This document shows, piece after piece, positions 47,034-56,426 of a stretch of DNA of 64,000 nt. This stretch comes from Alkalithermobacter paradoxus (GTDB lineage Bacteria; Bacillota; Clostridia; Peptostreptococcales; Peptostreptococcaceae), in contig MZGW01000006.1 in the NCBI GenBank assembly GCA_002029295.1, positions 35,880 through 99,879 of the forward strand, written 5' to 3'. The translations under genes and the position numbers were made by a program. The notes below the pieces were generated by a model that was not told where the DNA came from, searched no databases, and was given only the letters and a program-made list of their open reading frames with translations. The first letter of the stretch is position 1. Each line of letters opens with the position of its first letter.

Positions 47034-48567
47034 AATTAATACCACCAATCGCTAGTTTAATAAACAACCTTTTAATCGGTTTACGGATTAAACCCTTTTC
47101 ATATTGATTCATACCAATAAACCACATTGATACGCTAAAAACCGTAATATAAATTATTCCAAATCCTAAAAAATTAAATAATCTATATAGGTTAAAAAAG
47201 TAATTTATTAATCCTCCCACGATAACTGGGGCTATCAATGCAGGAGTAAAACTAAATATCTGTTTCCAAAAGAACTTCATATCTAAACCAACTTTAAGAT
47301 GGTAGTAAATATTCATGATTACTACATTTCCAATAATAAGTGAAATTGCAGTTCCCATTGCGGCTCCAATACCCCCATATATTTTTGCTAATGGTATAGT
47401 TATGCCTAAGTTTGCAAGCGCAATAAAAAAATAAACCCAAGATCTAAATTGATGCAAATTCTTTGCTCGTTGTATTTCAATTCCTATATTTTGAATTAAA
47501 GGAATAGTAACAGGAATTATTAGCAATAATGTTATTAGATATGAGTCACTATAATTATTACCTGCCCACATATTAATAAATGGTCTACCCAAAAATATAA
47601 ACCCTGTTAATATTAATGAAAGTATAATAAATTGAATTCTTCCTATTCTTGTGAATAGTTTTGTTAATTCATCATTATCATCAGAACTTGCTACTATTGT
47701 ATGTACTCTAGGGATAAACACACTAGATATAGCAGTTGACAGAGTCAAATAATAAGTATTTAGTTGTGCAGCTATCCCATAAATAGCAACTGATGTAGTA
47801 CCATGAAATCTTCCTAAAATAAATTTATCTACATTCCAGTTGATTTGATCTATTACTAAATTGATAAAAATAAATGATGAGAATACGGTCATTTCTTTCA
47901 TCAACTTAAAATCAAAACTAGAAAATGAAAATTTCATTCTTAGCTTTTTAATACAATAGATTGCATTGATAACTTCAATAAACATGTTAAGAAAAGTCGT
48001 AGCAACTACCATTCCTATAGAACCGTAACCCATTATCAAAACAGGTAAAACAATAAATGGAGTTACAATAACTTTAAGCATTTGAATTAATTTCTGAAAA
48101 ACAAATTTTTCATTTGCTGTAATATAAGAAGAAAACACCATATTAGGAAAAGATATGGCTAAATTTGCCACTAAAATAACCATCAGAGTTTTAGCTCTCG
48201 ATAGTTCAGTATTAGTAAACTCCTCTCCAAAAACCAATTCAGTATTAAACGCCAATATACTACCTGCCACTACTGCTACAAGACCCATAATAGAAAAAAT
48301 AATCAAAAACATCCCGTTTAGCTTATATATCTTGTTTTTATTTTCTTGAACTCTATACCTTGAATAGTAACGCATATAAGCACTACCAAAACCAAAGTTT
48401 AGTACTCCTAAATAAGCAACAACTGATGCTACTAAATTATAAAGCCCATATTCACTTTGCCCTAGCAACCTTAATATTATAGGAGTATAAACTATTGACA
48501 CAACATATCCTATCACCATTGATATATACGATAAAGCAGCTCCTACTTTTAATTGATTCACTTTCAT
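47023..48567 (-). CDS. Wzx-type polysaccharide flippase
   Basis: A 514-residue MOP-superfamily membrane protein with about 14 helices, which moves undecaprenyl-linked repeat units across the membrane. The N-terminal GAALSYISMVIGYVVSIVYTP and the LGQSEYGLYNLV segment are typical of the RfbX/Wzx family. It lies between the pyruvyltransferase (3 bp gap) and the FrhB-like gene. Together with the Wzy-like gene it marks a Wzx/Wzy-dependent pathway. Confidence 0.88.
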   Translation of the reverse strand: MKVNQLKVGAALSYISMVIGYVVSIVYTPIILRLLGQSEYGLYNLVASVVAYLGVLNFGFGSAYMRYYSRYRVQENKNKIYKLNGMFLIIFSIMGLVAVVAGSILAFNTELVFGEEFTNTELSRAKTLMVILVANLAISFPNMVFSSYITANEKFVFQKLIQMLKVIVTPFIVLPVLIMGYGSIGMVVATTFLNMFIEVINAIYCIKKLRMKFSFSSFDFKLMKEMTVFSSFIFINLVIDQINWNVDKFILGRFHGTTSVAIYGIAAQLNTYYLTLSTAISSVFIPRVHTIVASSDDNDELTKLFTRIGRIQFIILSLILTGFIFLGRPFINMWAGNNYSDSYLITLLLIIPVTIPLIQNIGIEIQRAKNLHQFRSWVYFFIALANLGITIPLAKIYGGIGAAMGTAISLIIGNVVIMNIYYHLKVGLDMKFFWKQIFSFTPALIAPVIVGGLINYFFNLYRLFNFLGFGIIYITVFSVSMWFIGMNQYEKGLIRKPIKRLFIKLAIGGINYDR

Positions 48568-48570
48568 ATC

Positions 48571-49716
48571 TTAATCTTCATCCTCAACACGTAAAGCTTT
48601 TTTTAAAAAATTATGGATTTTTTTTCTTTCTACTTCTAATATTTCTGGCACATGAGAGTAGTTAACTTTAAAGGCATCTTCATCTGTAAATATATTTTCT
48701 GCTTTTCTATTGTTCAACTTAAATTTTTCAAGAAGTGTATTAATTCTAGAATACATTGAGATTGAGCCTTCCCTTTGATATATTATAAAAGGCTTTTCAA
48801 ATAAAATAGAAAAAACAGCACCATGAAATGAATCTGTACAAAATATTTTACAATCTGCAACATAGTCTATAAACTCACTCGGACCAGCAATATAAGCTTC
48901 TTTATCACTTATATCACACAAATTAATTATTTCTAAATTATTTTTATTTGCTAAACGGTTAATTTGATTATTAAATTCCTTTGGGACTCCTCCTAAAAAA
49001 TATGTCAGTAAGTAGTTTTTTTTAGGTTCATTTGATGCAGCTTTCGCCACTTTTAACCACTCTTTTTTATCTAAGAGCATAGTTGGGTCAAGTAGTACCG
49101 GTGCACTTCTTCCTGTCAACCTTTTTATTATTTTTGCACCATCATCTTCTCTTACAGATAAGTATTCTATTCCTGAAATCCACTCCTTATACCTATTAAT
49201 TTGATTGTCTGGTATATTAGATATTCCAAAACTTGCAGATAAAGCAACTCTTTTATTTTTAGGAGCAAAAGTCAGAAAGTCTATTTCTGATGTTCTAAAG
49301 TTATATGGATTCCAAACCTGATCACTTCCAGTTACATAACAGTCATATAATCTTCCTAGATCATTTGGAATATCAGCATCGGTAATAAAAAAATCTGTTT
49401 CAAAAATATAACTTTCTGTAAACTTTTTAAAGTTATTAATTCTTTGTTGTTCTAAATTATCTATTAGATTTTTATTGAATTTTTCGAATAATTTGTCTTT
49501 TATCTTTTTATATGCTTTACCAGGTGGCATAGATATCAAATTTTTAGTCCTACTAACAAAATTAGGCTTGTTGACATACTTAGAATATGCAGTGAAATTT
49601 TTAACCGTTTCAACTTCAAAGCCAAGAGATTTCAGATACTCCTGAGTAGCATAATTTTGTAGCCTGTTTCCATAATTGTTATAATCATTAATTGTAAATA
49701 ATCCTATTTTCTTCAT
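48571..49716 (-). CDS. Polysaccharide pyruvyltransferase family protein
   Basis: A 381-residue cytoplasmic enzyme with the family opening KKIGLFTINDYNNYGNRLQN, then TGSDQVWNP and CTDSFHGAVFSIL in the C-terminal half. Members transfer pyruvate from PEP to sugar hydroxyls to form ketals, adding negative charge to capsules and wall polymers. It directly precedes Wzx, so modification may occur on the lipid-linked unit before export. Confidence 0.88.
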   Translation of the reverse strand: MKKIGLFTINDYNNYGNRLQNYATQEYLKSLGFEVETVKNFTAYSKYVNKPNFVSRTKNLISMPPGKAYKKIKDKLFEKFNKNLIDNLEQQRINNFKKFTESYIFETDFFITDADIPNDLGRLYDCYVTGSDQVWNPYNFRTSEIDFLTFAPKNKRVALSASFGISNIPDNQINRYKEWISGIEYLSVREDDGAKIIKRLTGRSAPVLLDPTMLLDKKEWLKVAKAASNEPKKNYLLTYFLGGVPKEFNNQINRLANKNNLEIINLCDISDKEAYIAGPSEFIDYVADCKIFCTDSFHGAVFSILFEKPFIIYQREGSISMYSRINTLLEKFKLNNRKAENIFTDEDAFKVNYSHVPEILEVERKKIHNFLKKALRVEDED

Positions 49717-49726
49717 CTTAGCCTCC

Positions 49727-50662
49727 CTAGTTTAATTCTCCTATTTTCATGAAAAGCTTTCTTTTGTAGAAATTTAATTTAACGCTTCTAATTCCATTAT
49801 TCCAATTATTGTTTTTAAGATATATTTTATATTTTTCATAATAGTTTAAAATTTCTTCTTTACTTACATTAAATTGAAATGCTAATAATAACCTATATAC
49901 TAACAAAGCTTGAAGCCTATAACTAAGTAGTGCTTTTTCTATTATGTTATCATTCATAAAATCAAGTTTTTCAGCAATACGTTGAATAGAAATAAAATCT
50001 TTATCTAACTTATCCATAGAAAAATTTGAAAGACGATTTTCTTCAAATTCTACTCTGTAGTTTGTTAAATATTCCTTTACACAAGTATTTTTTTTTGAAT
50101 GGGATAAAACTTCACAAAAAAACTCAAAGTCTTCTCCCCATGATATACCTTCAGGAAACTTAATGTCAAATTCTTCAATTAGTTTTTTTCTAATCATCCA
50201 TCCTGTTGTATGAATTGATACTCTCCCTAAAATATAATCTAGTAATAAATCTTTTGATCTAAATTTTGTTTTTTTAATTTTTGATTTATTCGGGGAAACT
50301 ATATTATATCCACAATAGCACACATCTGCTGATTCGCTTTCTATCTTATTAACCATTTTTTCGATAAAAGTTTTTTCATAAAAATCGTCTGAATCTAGAA
50401 ATGTAATAAATTCTCCTGTTGCTAATTGCGTTCCTTTATTTCTTGCTGCTGATACTCCTGCATTTTCTTGAAAAAAATACTTAAATCTACTGTCTAATTT
50501 TATATGTTCTAAAGTTATATCTTTGGTTTTATCTTTACTTCCATCATCAACTATAATAGCCTCAAAATTTTTATCTGTTTGTTCTAACAAAGATTTTAAC
50601 GATATTCCTATACTTTTCTCTCCATTATATACTGGAATCACTATAGAAACTTTTGGTTTCAT
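49727..50662 (-). CDS. Glycosyltransferase family 2
   Basis: A 311-residue inverting GT-A glycosyltransferase starting MKPKVSIVIPVYNG. The nucleotide-binding DDGS and the DxD-type motif LDSDDF are present, as is WGEDFEF near the middle. The ATG at 50662 follows GGGGGATATAG; the longer frame would include the end of the upstream gene. Donor and acceptor are unknown. It acts in repeat-unit assembly at the inner membrane face. Confidence 0.88.
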   Translation of the reverse strand: MKPKVSIVIPVYNGEKSIGISLKSLLEQTDKNFEAIIVDDGSKDKTKDITLEHIKLDSRFKYFFQENAGVSAARNKGTQLATGEFITFLDSDDFYEKTFIEKMVNKIESESADVCYCGYNIVSPNKSKIKKTKFRSKDLLLDYILGRVSIHTTGWMIRKKLIEEFDIKFPEGISWGEDFEFFCEVLSHSKKNTCVKEYLTNYRVEFEENRLSNFSMDKLDKDFISIQRIAEKLDFMNDNIIEKALLSYRLQALLVYRLLLAFQFNVSKEEILNYYEKYKIYLKNNNWNNGIRSVKLNFYKRKLFMKIGELN

Positions 50663-50690
50663 CCTATATCCCCCTGTCAAATTTAAAAAA

Positions 50691-51608
50691 CTACACTCTA
50701 CTATTGTATTTTTCAATTATGTTCTTAACTATTCTCGACTCCTCAATAACTTTCGTCCATAAATACTCTTGTGCTTTAAAACCACTAAAAAAGTCATGTT
50801 TTTCGATACTGTCCTTATCAAAACTCAAATTGTTGTAATCTAATTTATAAAAAGAACAATTATGTTTTTCCTCAAATTGCCTTACCCATTTATAATCTGT
50901 TGTTACAACTTTTAACCCTAAGGCTAAGTACTCCAATAATTTTGTTGATGTTTGAATGTTAAATGGATATTTATCAGGCATGAAGTTAATTCCATACTCT
51001 GCTTTAGCTGCAATTTTAGGTACTTCAGAATACGAAACTTTTCCTGTGAAAATTAAGTTCTCGTGATCTTTGTACTCGCTGTATATTTCATCTTCTACAT
51101 TACCTATTAAACATAATTTACCGTTGTCTTTCTCTGTGAATAACTTTAAGAACTTGTCCATTTCTCTTTCTTTACAAATAGATCCTACATAAACAAAATC
51201 GTATTCTTTTTCAACCTCAACTTGTGATATAAATTGCTCGTCAATCCCCATATCTCTATAGCAGAAATCCACACTGTCATTAAAATTAAATCCTTCTTTG
51301 ACATTTTCATTTAGAAAAATTCTTAAATCAGGCTTAGGATTAAATTTTGATTTTATTAAGTTTTTAGGTATTGGAAATCTACCAGTAGACAAGGAAGCAT
51401 ACTCATGAATAAGTATTTGATTTTTATTTTTCTTAACGCCACCAAAGCCTTTGAACTCCCATATTACATTAAAATCTTCCAACTTATAATCTTTAATTTT
51501 TGATGAGTCATAAGCATTAAATTCTTTAGTTTTATTAAAGTAATCTATGTAAGCATCTACTTCTGGAAGGAATGCATTTTCACTACGCATAAATAGTATT
51601 TTAATCAT
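50691..51608 (-). CDS. Putative GT-B glycosyltransferase
   Basis: A 305-residue protein resembling glycosyltransferase family 1/4-like (CgeB-type) enzymes. The C-terminal half has FVYVGSICKEREMDKFLKLF, IFTGKVSYSEVPKIAAKAEYG and a TKLLEYLALGLKVVTT segment, which is the usual donor-binding motif (shortened E-x7-E-like). The N-terminal half is poorly conserved. It overlaps the Wzy gene by 4 bp (ATGA), indicating tight coupling. The sugar is unknown. Confidence 0.72.
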   Translation of the reverse strand: MIKILFMRSENAFLPEVDAYIDYFNKTKEFNAYDSSKIKDYKLEDFNVIWEFKGFGGVKKNKNQILIHEYASLSTGRFPIPKNLIKSKFNPKPDLRIFLNENVKEGFNFNDSVDFCYRDMGIDEQFISQVEVEKEYDFVYVGSICKEREMDKFLKLFTEKDNGKLCLIGNVEDEIYSEYKDHENLIFTGKVSYSEVPKIAAKAEYGINFMPDKYPFNIQTSTKLLEYLALGLKVVTTDYKWVRQFEEKHNCSFYKLDYNNLSFDKDSIEKHDFFSGFKAQEYLWTKVIEESRIVKNIIEKYNSRV

Positions 51609-52816
51609 AGCTCCTCACTCTTTTCTAACGTTTTTGGGGGATCATCTTTAGCATTCAACTCATACATATTGCCACAAGATGCCATATTGCTTAATCCTAA
51701 AAACAATGTTAATAATAAAGATAATACTCCTAATCCACCTAGGTTTATAGATATTGAGTTAGCAACAATTAATAAAAATAAAATAGACTTAGTTATTTCT
51801 TGGGGTAGTTTATTCTTAATGCCTAAAAAAGTAGCTTTTAAAATAATGAATACATTAATTACAAAGGCTGGTATGCCGTACATTATTATATAATCTAAAT
51901 ATGAATTATGTGAACTTGCATTTTGAGCGCCCATTGATCTAATTAAATCAGCTACTGAACCATAACCATAGCCCCATATAGGTTCGTTAAGAATAAGTTC
52001 AAATGATAATCTCCACAAATAGTCTCTTGAACTCAACCCATGATATATCCTAAAAAAATTAATATCCGCTAAAAATCCTATTGCAAAGTACGTGATAATT
52101 CCTAGTAAAAGAAATTTAAAAATAGTTTTAGATCTTATTTTTTTGTTATAAAAAAAGAAAATTATCATAACAAAAATTAAAGCAATCATTGCTGCACGAG
52201 ATCCACTAAAGTATAGTGCTAACATATTAAGTAAAGCATAAATCTTATATTTCCCTTTACGATTAATTGACAGTATAAATCCAATAGACGCTATTGTACC
52301 AAAGTAATTTGGGTCAAAGAAAATTGATGCAATTCTTTTATAATGAGTTGGATTGTAGCCTAGAAAGCTTCCTTGAATTCCTATAACAATTGATACTAAT
52401 GAAAAAAAAGTTATAAACTTAATCAATTTTTGGGTTTTATTGTCTAAATCTGAATAAATTAATATAGGTATGAAAAGATAAAAAACATATAGACTCAATA
52501 TCGTCGAAATCACTATAATTAGTCCTGTAAATGTAATCATCCCATATTTTATTGATGCAATTAAAGTTGAAAATATCAATAATATCGATAGAAAATGAAC
52601 TTCAATATTTCTTTTTAAATTTCTCCCATATATATTAGATATCTTAAAGTTATTTGAATTAAAAAATAACGCAATAATTCCTAAAAGAAGAACACTCATT
52701 ATCATTACTTGGTAATAATTTCGATATAAACTACGTTCATACGAAAAAAAACTAATTGGTATCAACATGTATATCAGCAAGTCATTTAGTTTTAATTTTT
52801 TTATAGATAACCTCAT
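51605..52816 (-). CDS. O-antigen ligase/polymerase-like membrane protein (Wzy)
   Basis: A 403-residue protein with 10-12 helices and the long extracytoplasmic loop typical of the Wzy/WaaL fold. GYGYGSVADLIRSMGAQNASSHNSYLDY (here in short pieces: WGYGYGS and SSHNSYLDY) carries the conserved His. Such proteins polymerise lipid-linked repeat units outside the membrane. Its ATG abuts the GT4 stop codon. Confidence 0.85.
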   Translation of the reverse strand: MRLSIKKLKLNDLLIYMLIPISFFSYERSLYRNYYQVMIMSVLLLGIIALFFNSNNFKISNIYGRNLKRNIEVHFLSILLIFSTLIASIKYGMITFTGLIIVISTILSLYVFYLFIPILIYSDLDNKTQKLIKFITFFSLVSIVIGIQGSFLGYNPTHYKRIASIFFDPNYFGTIASIGFILSINRKGKYKIYALLNMLALYFSGSRAAMIALIFVMIIFFFYNKKIRSKTIFKFLLLGIITYFAIGFLADINFFRIYHGLSSRDYLWRLSFELILNEPIWGYGYGSVADLIRSMGAQNASSHNSYLDYIIMYGIPAFVINVFIILKATFLGIKNKLPQEITKSILFLLIVANSISINLGGLGVLSLLLTLFLGLSNMASCGNMYELNAKDDPPKTLEKSEEL

Positions 52817-53935
52817 TTAAACACCTTCATCATATAGTTTGTAAATATTTTCCATCTCTTTCAAAACATTCTCAATAGAATAATTCTCTATCTTTTTAAG
52901 ATTAAATTCACCAAACTCACTTCTTAACCTGCTATTTTCTATCAACTCTTTAATATATTTAGCAAACCCTTCTATATCCCTAGGTTCAACCAAATATCCA
53001 CCTTTTCCATCTTCTATTAAATCTGAATTCCCTCTGATCTTAGAACACACTACTGGCAATCCATTTGCCATAGCTTCCATTAAAGCAACCGATAGACCTT
53101 CTCTATATGAAGGGAAAACGAATATATCTGATATTTTACATATCTCAGGAATGTCTTTCCTAAACCCTAATAAATGCACTTGATTTTCTAGGCCTAGTTC
53201 TTTACTTAAGTCTCTTAAGTATCTCTTTAATTGACCTTCGCCACAAACAACATAGTGAATATCAAGATTATTTATCTTAGCAATTGCTCTAATAATAACC
53301 TCATGATTTTTATTTTTATTAAGTTCCCCTACTGACAAAATAACAAATGCATCCTTGGGTAAACCTAATTTACTACGTTTTAAGTCTCTGTCAACTTCTA
53401 ATGTGTTAAACTTTTCCAAGTCTATCCCGACGCCTGGTATATATTCAACTCTTTTAGCCTTAAATTTACTTTTAGCTCTCTCATAATCTTCTTTGTTAAT
53501 AGTAATTAAAGTATCTGTATATCTAGCAAGCCATTTTTCAACTGGATAATAGGCTAGCCAATTAAGAATAGGTGCCCCTTTAAAAAAGTGGAAACCATGA
53601 GCGGTATAAAACACTTTTACATTATTTAAATTTCTACATGCAAACCTTACAATCGCTGAAGCAACTGGTGTGTGGGTATGTACTAAATCATATCCTTCAG
53701 AGATGATAATATTTTTTAGCATTTTATAAGCTCTAAAATTATCTCTCTTAAGTGGTGATCTCTGTAATGGTAGTTGATGTATTTTACATCTCATCTCATA
53801 TATTTCTGGTTTAACTTCCTGTTCTATATTAAAAGCAACATCAACGTGATGTCCTTCATCAATAAGCATCTTGATGTGGGGAATCAAAAATGCATTTACT
53901 GTATTTGAAATTGTAGTTACATATAATATCTTCAT
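52817..53935 (-). CDS. Glycosyltransferase family 4
   Basis: A 372-residue retaining GT-B enzyme starting MKILYVTTISNTVNAFLIPH. It has HTHTPVASAIVR, the domain linker LSVGELNKNKNHE, and the E-x7-E donor motif in REGLSVALMEAMANGLPVV. The ATG at 53935 has GGAG 8 bases upstream; the longer frame is unlikely. It resembles EpsD/EpsF-type transferases of exopolysaccharide operons. Confidence 0.9.
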   Translation of the reverse strand: MKILYVTTISNTVNAFLIPHIKMLIDEGHHVDVAFNIEQEVKPEIYEMRCKIHQLPLQRSPLKRDNFRAYKMLKNIIISEGYDLVHTHTPVASAIVRFACRNLNNVKVFYTAHGFHFFKGAPILNWLAYYPVEKWLARYTDTLITINKEDYERAKSKFKAKRVEYIPGVGIDLEKFNTLEVDRDLKRSKLGLPKDAFVILSVGELNKNKNHEVIIRAIAKINNLDIHYVVCGEGQLKRYLRDLSKELGLENQVHLLGFRKDIPEICKISDIFVFPSYREGLSVALMEAMANGLPVVCSKIRGNSDLIEDGKGGYLVEPRDIEGFAKYIKELIENSRLRSEFGEFNLKKIENYSIENVLKEMENIYKLYDEGV

Positions 53936-53960
53936 TCCCAATTCTCCAATCAAATATTAT

Positions 53961-54581
53961 TTAATCTATCTTCCTCACCGGAACCCCAACATACGTCCCA
54001 GGTTCAGTAATATCCTTAACCACCACAGCCCCTGCACCTACTTTGCAACCACTGCAGATGTTTACGTTATTGCTTACAATACTTCCAATTCCAAGCCAAC
54101 TTCCCCTTCCAACGCTTACAGTTCCAGCTATATTAACTCCAGGGGATATATGCACATACTCTTCTATGACATTGTCGTGATCCAAGCTAGAACTTGTATT
54201 GATAATACATCCTTTTCCAATTCTACTTGAGCTATTTATAACGACTCCCGCCATTACAACAGTTCCAATGCCTATTTCAACACCAATACCAATAACCGCA
54301 CTTGGATGAATCAAACTAACTACATTTAACTCTTCTTCAATCAACCTTTCTTGTACCTTCTCCCTAGTTGCATTGTTGCCTATAGCAACAAAGAAATCAG
54401 CTTCATCTTTATATGTAAAAGCATCAGCGGTTTTACCGATAACTTCTAACCCCATAGATGTCTTAATAGCCTCGTCATCATCGAGGAATGCGATGCTCTG
54501 CCACTTATTCATTTTTATTGCAATATCAGCAATAACCTTTCCGTGCCCACTAGCACCAATTATAATTAACTTTTCTTTCAT
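53961..54581 (-). CDS. Sugar O/N-acetyltransferase (NeuD/PglD type)
   Basis: A 206-residue left-handed beta-helix acyltransferase: an N-terminal Rossmann-like part (KLIIIGASGHGKVIADIA) followed by hexapeptide repeats and the catalytic His in SSLDHDNVIEEY. This is the PglD layout, which acetylates a UDP-4-amino sugar to give UDP-N,N'-diacetylbacillosamine. Its neighbours are PglF-, PglE- and PglC-like genes, which supports that role. I chose the ATG at 54581, 10 bases from AGGAG; the one at 54590 is too close. Confidence 0.87.
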   Translation of the reverse strand: MKEKLIIIGASGHGKVIADIAIKMNKWQSIAFLDDDEAIKTSMGLEVIGKTADAFTYKDEADFFVAIGNNATREKVQERLIEEELNVVSLIHPSAVIGIGVEIGIGTVVMAGVVINSSSRIGKGCIINTSSSLDHDNVIEEYVHISPGVNIAGTVSVGRGSWLGIGSIVSNNVNICSGCKVGAGAVVVKDITEPGTYVGVPVRKID

Positions 54582-54617
54582 AGTAAACATACTCCTATTG
54601 AAAATAATCTTGAAGTT

Positions 54618-55250
54618 CTAACACTCTAGCGTACTTCCTCTAAAATGTTCCATAGTAACGGATGTATCAGAGTTAATACCTTCTCTGATAAACACTTTCT
54701 TAATAGTAAGAAGAATAATCTTCCAATCACCTACAAAGCTAATATTATCTACATATTCGATATCTAATCTAAACTTGTCTTCCCAACTAATAGCGTTCCT
54801 ACCATTGACTTGAGCATGACCTGAAAGACCTGGTCTTACTTCATGTCTTCTTTTTTGATGATCATTGTAAAGTTCTAAGTACTGAACTAACAGTGGCCTC
54901 GGCCCTACAATACTCATGTCTCCTCTAATAATATTAAATAGCTCAGGAAGTTCATCTAAAGAAGTGGATCTTAACATCTTTCCAAACTTAGTAAGCCTCA
55001 CTGAATCAGGCAACAATTCTCCATTTTCATCTCTTTCATCTGTCATAGTTCTAAACTTATACATTTTGAATATCTTTTCATTTAGTCCTGGTCTGTCTTG
55101 AGTGAATAATACAGGGCTACCTAGCTTTGTTCTCACTAAAATGGCAACAATGATAAGTATTGGACTAAGCAATATTAGTGCAGTCAAAGAAAGAATAATA
55201 TCCTGTGGTCTTTTTATGAACTTTTCATAGAACCCTTTCTTTCGCTTCAT
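54618..55250 (-). CDS. Undecaprenyl-phosphate sugar-1-phosphate transferase (PglC-like)
   Basis: Monotopic phosphoglycosyl transferase of 210 residues that loads the first sugar phosphate onto undecaprenyl phosphate. One membrane hairpin (about 15-37) precedes the conserved core: [34 protein letters not shown] with the catalytic Asp-Glu, [11 protein letters not shown] and [13 protein letters not shown]. The short form without the WbaP N-terminal domain fits PglC/EpsL. Its ATG abuts the aminotransferase stop. Confidence 0.92.
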   Translation of the reverse strand: MKRKKGFYEKFIKRPQDIILSLTALILLSPILIIVAILVRTKLGSPVLFTQDRPGLNEKIFKMYKFRTMTDERDENGELLPDSVRLTKFGKMLRSTSLDELPELFNIIRGDMSIVGPRPLLVQYLELYNDHQKRRHEVRPGLSGHAQVNGRNAISWEDKFRLDIEYVDNISFVGDWKIILLTIKKVFIREGINSDTSVTMEHFRGSTLEC

Positions 55251-56366
55251 CTACTTCCACAACTCCTTTATAATCTCACAAATTCTCTCAAGATCTTCAT
55301 CCATCATCTTCGTATCAGATGGCAGGCAAACTCCATTTTTAAACAACTCCTCAGCCACATCAGAACCAACATAATCATATTCAGCAAAGAATGGCTGCAT
55401 ATGCATTGGCTTCCATACAGGCCTTGACTCAATATTCTCTTTCTCGAGTGCTTCCATTATATCAATTGGCTTAACTTTTCCGCTAAGTATCATACAACTC
55501 AACCAATAGTTCGGCTCATTCCACTCATTAACAGGCATGAACTCTACACCTTCAAGATCACCAAGTTCTCTTTTATAAAATTCAAATATATATTTCTTCT
55601 TGGCAACCCTTTGCTCTAAAACTTTAAGCTGTCCTCTACCAATCCCAGCAACGACATTACTCATACGGTAATTGAACCCTAATTCGCTATGCTGGTAGTG
55701 TCTTGCTGTATCTCTGGATTGTGTAGCCCAAAATCTTACCTTTTCAATTCTTTCTTCATCATCAGAAACAAGCATTCCACCACCAGAAGTAGTAATAATC
55801 TTGTTTCCATTAAAAGAGAATATCCCATACTTACCAAATGTTCCAGTGTGTTTTCCCTTATAATAAGTTCCTAAACTTTCTGCTGCATCTTCGATAAGTA
55901 CTACATTATGTTTCTTACAAAGTTCCACAATTTCATCCATATCTGCTGATAATCCATAAAGGTGAACTACTATAACAGCCTTAACTTCTGGATACTTTTC
56001 AAAGGCCTTTTCAAGCGCTTTAGGACACATATTCCAAGTTTCATAGTTACTATCAATAAATACTGGTATCGCATCTTGATATATAATCGGATTAGCTGTG
56101 GCTGAGAAAGTAAGACTTTGACAGAATACAATATCTCCTTTGCCAACCCCTGAAGCTTTAAGTGCAAGATGTATGGCTCCTGTTCCTGATGAAAGTGCTG
56201 CCGCTGCTTTTGATCCTATTTTTGCTGCAAATTCATTTTCAAATCCATTTACATTCGGTCCAAGTGGTGCTATCCAGTTTGTATCAAAAGCTTCCTTAAC
56301 ATACTCCATTTCATAACCCTCATCACTCATATGCGGGGATGAAAGATATATTTTTTTGCTTTCCAT
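55251..56366 (-). CDS. DegT/DnrJ-type sugar aminotransferase (PglE-like)
   Basis: PLP enzyme of 371 residues that aminates UDP-4-keto-6-deoxy sugars. PLP-binding Lys189 is in FSFNGNKIITTSGGG; SSGTGAIHLAL (59-69) binds the cofactor phosphate, and the His/Asp pair VLIEDAAESLG is present. It resembles EpsN/PglE. With the upstream dehydratase and downstream acetyltransferase it completes a bacillosamine-type pathway. Confidence 0.92.
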   Translation of the reverse strand: MESKKIYLSSPHMSDEGYEMEYVKEAFDTNWIAPLGPNVNGFENEFAAKIGSKAAAALSSGTGAIHLALKASGVGKGDIVFCQSLTFSATANPIIYQDAIPVFIDSNYETWNMCPKALEKAFEKYPEVKAVIVVHLYGLSADMDEIVELCKKHNVVLIEDAAESLGTYYKGKHTGTFGKYGIFSFNGNKIITTSGGGMLVSDDEERIEKVRFWATQSRDTARHYQHSELGFNYRMSNVVAGIGRGQLKVLEQRVAKKKYIFEFYKRELGDLEGVEFMPVNEWNEPNYWLSCMILSGKVKPIDIMEALEKENIESRPVWKPMHMQPFFAEYDYVGSDVAEELFKNGVCLPSDTKMMDEDLERICEIIKELWK

Positions 56367-56426
56367 TTTTAATACTCCTTTACTACCTTTTTGACTAAGC
56401 TTTGCGTATTACTTTAAAATATTCCA

